NCBI GenBank assembly: GCA_001692895.1 | Contig: KV748176.1 | Span: forward strand, 3,038,001-3,102,000 | DNA length: 64,000 nucleotides | Direction of reading: 5' to 3' | DNA from: Cenococcum geophilum 1.58 | Lineage: Eukaryota; Ascomycota; Dothideomycetes; Gloniales; Gloniaceae | Part shown: piece by piece, positions 58,290-64,000 of the stretch | How positions within the stretch are numbered: the stretch's first letter is position 1 | Layout: each line of letters begins with the position of its first letter | Notes under the pieces: generated by a model | Seen by the model: the letters and a program-made list of their open reading frames with translations, nothing else | Told to the model about the DNA's origin: nothing | The model's database searches: none | Program-made: the position numbers and the translations under genes

Positions 58290-60470
58290 AGGGGTTATTC
58301 TTATATTTGTGTTTTATTAATTTATTAATTTTTATATCCCACTTATTAATTTCTAATTTATTTCTATTAAGCTCCACGTCTAGAAATATGGGGTGTAGTT
58401 TCTTAAAGCGTTTAGGGGGCAGTAGAATTTATAATTCATTTATAATTCATTTATTAGAGGCGTTTATAGGTAAGTCCTATAATTATTATATTAATAAGTT
58501 AGGCTTCTAATTAAGTTTACTAGGTTAGTAGGTAATCTTAAAGTTAAATTATAAGAGGTATTTGGCCTAACGAATTTAGTATTATATTAATTAATTTATA
58601 GTTATAAAGTACTATAGGTTTTTATAGTCCGTTAATACGCGTATTAGGAATAATAATCCTTTAAGTTTTAAACGCTATTATTTAAAGCATCTAATAATTG
58701 TAAGCAGTTCCTTATTATATATCTTATAATTTAATTTAATAGGGGTAAGTTTCTAAAAGAAAAAGGCTACTAGGCGTAGCTCGCCGTTCTTATTATATTA
58801 TAATAACACTCCTCCTAGTACATAATTAGACGAGTCTATTTTAATAATATATTTAAGGTCCGGATTAAAATAGGCAAGAATTAGAGCAGTTATAAAATAA
58901 TATTTTAGGTTATTAAAAGCTTATTTATATTTAGTAGTTTATTTAAATTTTATATTCTTCCTTATTAAGTTTACTAATAGCTAAATAATTTTTAAGAAGT
59001 AATTAATAAATTAATAATAGAAATTTGCAAATCTTAGAAATCCTTAGATATCTTATATACTACTAGGACTTTCCTAGTTTATAATTATAGCAATTTTTTT
59101 AAGATCTATTTTAATTCCATTACGGGATATAATTAGGCTTAAGTATGTAACTTTATATATATGGAATTTATATTTCTTAATATCGCATTATAAGCCCACG
59201 TCTTATAAGCGTTTAAGGACTATTTAGATATACTTCTAATGTTTAAAAAGCAAAGATAAATAGATTAAGATATTATTAATATACGCGGTAATAAATATAT
59301 TAGGACTGTTCTTTACACTAAATAGTATTACTAGGTATTTAAAAAGTCCCTATTATATACGGAAAGCTATATACTTCTTATCTCCTTTATAAANACGNAT
59401 TTAATTAAAGGCAGCNACTANNTTAAGCTTTATAAAGTATTATACTTTTACTAAGTAGTTAAGCGTTTCTTAAAGTAGAGGAATTAGATATTAGTTTTAA
59501 ATTGTAATTATATTTAAGGCTTAATAATTAATATAGAACCTTAAGCCTCCTCTAGGTTTTTTTAATAAATAGTATAAATAAGGCAAATAGTAATTAACTA
59601 GGGCGAATAAATCCTTTCTCTAGGTGCTCTTTAAGGTATTATTACATTATAAGCAGCTCTTCTTGCGATATACTATATAATAGGCCAAACTTTAGCGTTA
59701 TATTAGGTTTAAGTTCTATCTTAAAATTGTGCTCGTCTTAATACGGGGGTAGTTAGTTTATAAATTGTTTCTTAAACGTATTAATTAGATCGTAATATTC
59801 TTTAGGTATAAGAGGTTAGGGGTTAATATATTACTTTAGTTCTAACGCTTTTTTAATATCTTTTAGTGTTATAGTAAAGATTTTATAGTTTTATTTCCTT
59901 GCTAATAAATAAAAGGGTACGGCTTATATTATACGAATTTTAAGGGGTTTTAATATATTATCTTCGCATTCTTTACTATAATTAGCCGTTATAACTTTCT
60001 TATATTAGTTTGGGGTTTATAATAAGGGTAATTTATATTATATTAAATTTAAATAGTTATATATATGTTTGTAGAGTATATAATATTTTAAGTAAAAACT
60101 TCGGCAGTAGGTTATATAGAACTTTAGTATTTCTTTTACCTAACTAATTAAAGGGTTATATTGCTTTAGCTATCTATATTTAAGTATTATCTTATATTAC
60201 TTTAAGGGGGTTATAAATAGAGGAACGTATTTAAGGTGTTTACCTATTTATAACTTTATAAGAGCGTAGTGCGTTATTATACTATATATTAAGGGTTTAC
60301 CATTAAAGCCTTATAGGCCTTATAGTTGCTTAAGTTATTTTAAATTTAGGTGTTAGGTTTTCGCATAGTTCGTATTAATAAAGCCTATACTAATAGCTCC
60401 GCTGTCTATAAGGATTTATACTTCCTTCCATTTTCTAAGTATTTAAATTTTACTAAGTATATTAAGGGAG
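58290..60470 (-). pseudogene. protease, RT and RNase H of element K
   Basis: Protease about 60040-60460 with ILIDSGAISIGFINTNYA (DSG intact). RT about 58990-59830, with a Y-I-N-N box near 59268-59290 (YIDD expected). RNase H about 58560-58900, with YNKELL-type and EARYSNYD-like residues. Integrase N-terminal part about 58290-58520. Catalytic Asp residues in the RT box are Asn, and many stops fit CAA/CAG-to-TAA/TAG. The plus-strand open stretch at 58307-58510 is an antisense shadow. Confidence 0.75.
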
Positions 60471-60479
60471 TTATATTAT

Positions 60480-61189
60480 ATATTAGCGCTAGAAGAGCTT
60501 AGATACTTATACTCTTCTACTTCTTATCCTAAGGCGCAACTTAGTCCTAGGATAATTTATTTTCTAAGTTAACTAAAGGAGAAATGCTTTATAGTAACTA
60601 AATATAATTTATAGAATAAGTATAATTTAAGGACTAAGAGGAACTACGGCGGACCTTTTTAAAAGGGTCAGTTTAGTAATTCCTTTAGATATATCCCTTT
60701 TTACTATATCTAAAGCATTCTTTATTTACGGCTCGTGTTCTTTATTTGTTGGTCCCTAAGGGTATATAGAATTAAGTGGCGTTAAGGTCTATAGGGTTAT
60801 ACGTAAAGCCTTTAGGGTTTAGAGATAGATTACGCTTTAGGGTATATACCGGTTTTATAGAGTTTTAAATATAAAATATAGTTGGCTTTAGAGAATAAGT
60901 TTTTTTATTATATTAGAGGTTTTTATTAATTTGTTAATATATTATAGCAAATTTAGGCAAGTTCTTTAGTATTTTTCTACCTACTAACTATACTCTAATT
61001 TTATCTAAAATAGCTTAATTGAGAGTAGTAACTCTAGCGGCTTTATTCTAATCTAGTTTACTAATAAGGCCTAAAAATTCCAAAAAAAGCTAGTAAAGTC
61101 TTGGTTCTATTATTATAGGTTTTTAAATTTAATAACAGCTATATATTCGCGGCTAGTGTTATTATACGTTTGTTTTAGTAGAAAGATAA
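60480..61189 (-). pseudogene. gag: gag C-terminal part of element K
   Basis: On the minus strand the frame reads through LDKIRVQLVGRKILKNLPKFA and LNPKGFTYNPIDLNATQFYIPLGT. A cysteine-poor C-terminal part precedes protease (knuckle not recognised: CFRYSKKGYI at about 60690-60720 may be its remnant). The N-terminal part is cut off by Gy1 copy C. Confidence 0.55.
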
Positions 61190-61376
61190 TATTATAGTGC
61201 TGTAATGAAGTAGACTAAATAACTACGTTATAGTATAAAGAGGGGAAGAAGGTGGAAAGGGGGTATTATATATAAATAGTAGGGCCGGCCGCCAAGTCGC
61301 TAGTAGTAGGCCAGCTAATAGTAGGGAATAGTATAAGACAGTATAAAACAGTATACATTAGGTTAGTGCCGTAATA
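61190..61376 (-). repeat. 3' LTR of Gy1 copy C
   Basis: 187 bp, TATTATAGTGC to GTGCCGTAATA on the plus strand. It matches the other three Gy1 LTRs without indels. Confidence 0.93.
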
Positions 61377-61507
61377 GTACTTCTCTCCCCTAGACGGTTT
61401 GGTCCCTAAACTAAATAGATAACTTAAAAATAGGCAGTGTATAGGGTTGCCTATTTTCTACTATAAAGATATTAGTTCTGCTTACCGCCCTTAACCAAGC
61501 TAATGGC

Positions 61508-61655
61508 GATTTTCTATGCCGGGCATGGAAAATCCTAATTGGTTAGTTTAGTGAGTAAGGTTGGTAGAACTCCATATCGCTACCCAAATTAGTCCGTATG
61601 GCGTTTCTTAGCGAGAATTTGGCTAATTAGATAACTTCGACCGCTAGTTAAAGTT
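61508..61655. repeat. two-palindrome module in Gy1 copy C
   Basis: First palindrome 61508-61534 (arms GATTTTCTATGCC and GGCATGGAAAATC around G, one mismatch). Second palindrome 61633-61655 (arms AACTTCGACC and AGTTAAAGTT around GCT, decayed). Same spacing as in copy A (17428-17575). Confidence 0.85.
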
Positions 61656-61769
61656 CTATAACATCTTAACTACTATAAATTTTAATGCGGTGGTCGGCCG
61701 TGACCTTAGCATAACTTTTCCTTATCTTATGCCTAGTCTAGGGGTTCTAGCTTTTTAGGGTGTTACTTA

Positions 61770-64000
61770 TAAAAGCGCTGTATAGCTTATTCGCAACCCT
61801 TTAGGTCTTCCTCTAGCTGCTAGGTTATATCCTTATAATATTTCTATTTAATCTTATAAGTTAGGCCCTAGGGGTCTTTATTATATATATTAAGGATTTT
61901 CTTAAACTTCTATTTGTCTTCTATGTTGCTGTTATTATCTCTCTCTATTACTTGTCCTTGTATATTACGGCGCTCTACGGTATTAATATTTGCTTAGCTA
62001 GGGATCTCTTTAGCAGCCTAGAGGCGGACCTTAGATGTATAAAAGGATTTGTTTACTTAGATATGGTCTGGGAGGTCTACTACGACTGCCCTTTAGTATA
62101 CTGCGAGTATGGGGTATAGGCCATCCTATTTATTATCTTATTTCTTCTTAGGTCTATTTATCTTTATATTTTCTAAGCTAACTATAACTATATTACCTTT
62201 GTAGAATAACGCGCTTTTATCCCTATAGGTATTAGTATTGTCTTTATAGTATTACTATAAAATCCGGGCTAGGGCCTTAAGCTATATTAATATCCGCTTA
62301 AAGCGGTTAGCCATAGAGTCTGCATAAAAGAACTTCTTCTTTACTTATACTGATAGTGTTAGTAGGTAGGGGCTAGCAGGCTTAATTCTGAGGTGAGGGT
62401 TAAAGCTATAGTTTGTAAAAAACGGGGAGATGCCTATACTCTTATTAACTTAGTTATTTATAGCAAACTTAGTAAGTAGTAGGTAGTTAACCTAGTTATC
62501 CTATATAAAGCTAATAAAAGTATAAAGGTATTTATTTACGGCGGCGTTAATAATTTTAGTTTAGCCGTCCGTTTTTGGGTGCTAGGCTAAGCTTAGTCGT
62601 AAGGTTATCTTAAGGCGTTTACTTAGTCGTCGCCAGAAGTTGCTAATAAATTATATGCTGTAATTGGAGATAATTATACTTAGTATACTGTGGAGCTTAT
62701 ATACGTTGTTAATAAAGCTATTAACTAACTCCTTTATTAAGAGTTCTGTTACTAGAATAAGGTGTTATATTTTAGTTAGGCGGTCTATAATAATAAGGAT
62801 ATATTTATATGCCTTGCTATAGCGTTAGTATACTAGCAGTGTTGTGATATAGTTAATTAAGATATTGGTTTATAGGCGGGTGGGTAATTCTAGTGGCTTT
62901 AGGAAACTAGGCGGGGCAGAATAGGGGGTTTTAGTATAAAAGTATAGGGTACAGTCTTTAATAAAGGTAGTTGTAAACTAGGAGATTCCTAGCTACTAGT
63001 ATGTTTGGTTTAAGAGGTTAAGAGTCTTAACCTAGCTAGGGTAACTAGCGGGGCCGCTACTATAAGAGCGATGGGTAACTTCTAGGTGGAGGTCTAGGGC
63101 GTTAGGGACGAAGAGACGTTAGCGGAAGTAGATCTATCCGTTAATAATACTATATTCTAACTTATCGCAATAGAGTAATTTCCTAATTTTCTTTAGCTAA
63201 CGGCGAGCTTTCTAATTATGTAGGGCTGCTACTATATCTCTTGTAAGTTTGTTCTCCTAGTATCCTAGCCAAATTAACTTATCTAGTGACTTTTTGGCTA
63301 TTTTGGGGTCTAGAGTGGCTACAAACTCCGCGTTGTTAGAGTTATGGGACTTATATAGTAATTTTTCTAAGATTATAGGGTTAACTTTCTAGGGCGGTAT
63401 AACGACTTAGGCTTAGTGGTGAAGGCGTTTGTTATTAGCGTCCTTAGGCCTTATTCCTGGTAGCTAGCTTAGGGCGTTAAGGAGCGTGGCTTTACTGCTA
63501 GGTTTATATATAATTATAAAGTTAAATTATAAAAGGAACTCTGCCTACTAGACTTGGCGCTAGTTTAGCTGCTTAGTAGTTATAAACGTTTATAGGTTTT
63601 TATAGTCGGTAATAATTTTAAACGGCTCCTTAGTCTCTTATAGCTTAGGACGCTATTCCTCTAAAGCCTTAATAATAGCTAGGAGTTCTTTATTGTAAAT
63701 CTTATAGTTATATTTTAGCGCGGAGTGCTTTATAGAGAAGAATATAACCGGTTTTAATTTTCCGTCGTTATTATACTGGGAAAGGACTCTGCTAGAAGCC
63801 TAATTTAATACATCTGTCTCTACTACTGTTTTCTTTATATAGTTATAGTATGCTAGTACTGGTGCTAAAGTAAAGGCTCCCTTAAGGGCCTTAAACGATT
63901 TGGCTTGTTTTAGTCCCTATAGCTATCTAATATCCTTCTTTAAAAGTTTTATTATAGGTATAGCAATAGCAGAGTAGCCTTAGATAAATTATTGGTAGAA
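61770..64000 (-). pseudogene. pol: pol 3' part of Gy1 copy C (integrase, chromodomain, RNase H)
   Basis: On the minus strand: chromodomain about 61770-61970; integrase core about 62380-63080; RNase H about 63510-64000. It is the counterpart of 17690-19920 in Gy1 copy A, with the same RIP-type stops in many but not all places, so the two copies were mutated partly independently. The RT box is outside the window. Confidence 0.82.

Larger units (their letters stand above)
58246..61189 (-). mobile_element. gypsy element K, gag to RNase H segment
   Basis: On the minus strand this continues the K pol and gag from copia H to the Gy1 copy C insertion at 61190. The copy is heavily RIP-mutated. Its 5' LTR is not in the window. 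Five N bases lie at 59394-59422. Confidence 0.8.
61190..64000 (-). mobile_element. Ty3/gypsy Gy1 copy C, 5' part outside window
   Basis: On the minus strand: 3' LTR 61190-61376, 3' noncoding module, chromodomain, integrase, RNase H and the end of RT at 64000. It matches Gy1 copy A at 17110-19920 base for base apart from transitions, so boundaries are reliable. Left flank GATAA (61185-61189) is the expected TSD. It inserted into element K's gag. It is somewhat less TA-shifted than copy A at several sites, for example GGCATGGAAAATC. Confidence 0.9.

Noticed and set aside
58307-58510. 67-codon plus-strand open frame
   Set aside because: Antisense to element K pol.
1-64000. CRISPR arrays, tRNA and rRNA genes, prokaryotic operons
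   Set aside because: No array with regular spacers, no tRNA cloverleaf or conserved rRNA stretch was seen; the repeats are retroelements and minisatellites of a fungal type.

Overview
This window looks like a filamentous ascomycete (Pezizomycotina) AT-rich, transposon-packed block that has been inactivated by repeat-induced point mutation (RIP). Three things support this. CpA/TpG dinucleotides are replaced by TpA nearly everywhere. Reading frames are still recognisable as gag, protease, reverse transcriptase (RT), RNase H and integrase, but they are broken by TAA/TAG at former CAA/CAG codons. Copies of the same repeat differ by transitions. I see no intact host gene, no tRNA or rRNA, and no CRISPR array. 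The species cannot be named from this sequence.

Layout, left to right. 1-4590: the 5' two-thirds of a Ty3/gypsy element on the minus strand (family Gy1, copy B). 4591-~9480: a plus-strand chromodomain Ty3/gypsy pol (J). ~9480-10538: unclassified degenerate sequence. 10539-11379 and 25110-26112: the two halves of one broken gene of about 612 codons (P). P is split by a plus-strand gypsy (D, 11380-25109), which is itself split by a minus-strand Gy1 copy (A, 17110-24023). 26113-~27200: an island with little RIP and two minisatellites. 27200-28160: a possible 178-bp TIR element and an 8-bp tandem array. 28410-29625: a gypsy gag fragment. 29626-39900: a plus-strand gypsy (F) whose LTR is split by a minus-strand gypsy (E, 29846-37669). 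39918-~41550: a truncated minus-strand LINE (L). 41737-44822: an internally deleted copia element (G, plus). 44828-61189: a minus-strand gypsy (K) carrying a full-length Tad1-like LINE (I, 45304-50920) and a full-length copia (H, 52337-58245). 61190-64000: a third Gy1 copy (C, minus), running off the window.

Insertion order can be read from target-site duplications (TSDs): CCTAC around D, GTAGA around A, TTAGT/TTGGT around E, GTTAA around G, TTACC around H, and a >=13-bp duplication around LINE I. Joining the flanks of D restores the reading frame of P.

The most unusual signal is a small non-coding module. It has a near-perfect palindrome with arms GATTTTCTAT/ATAGAAAATC and, usually, a second 23-bp palindrome with arms AACTTTAACC/GGTTAAAGTT. 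It lies between the end of pol and the 3' LTR in six elements here (A, C, D, K of Ty3/gypsy; G, H of copia). Two superfamilies sharing a 3'-noncoding structure is not expected by descent. Other points: the RT catalytic aspartates are changed to asparagine in the same RIP-prone dinucleotide context across elements; copia G carries an in-frame gag-RT fusion made at a short repeat, with a RIP-poor patch over the junction.
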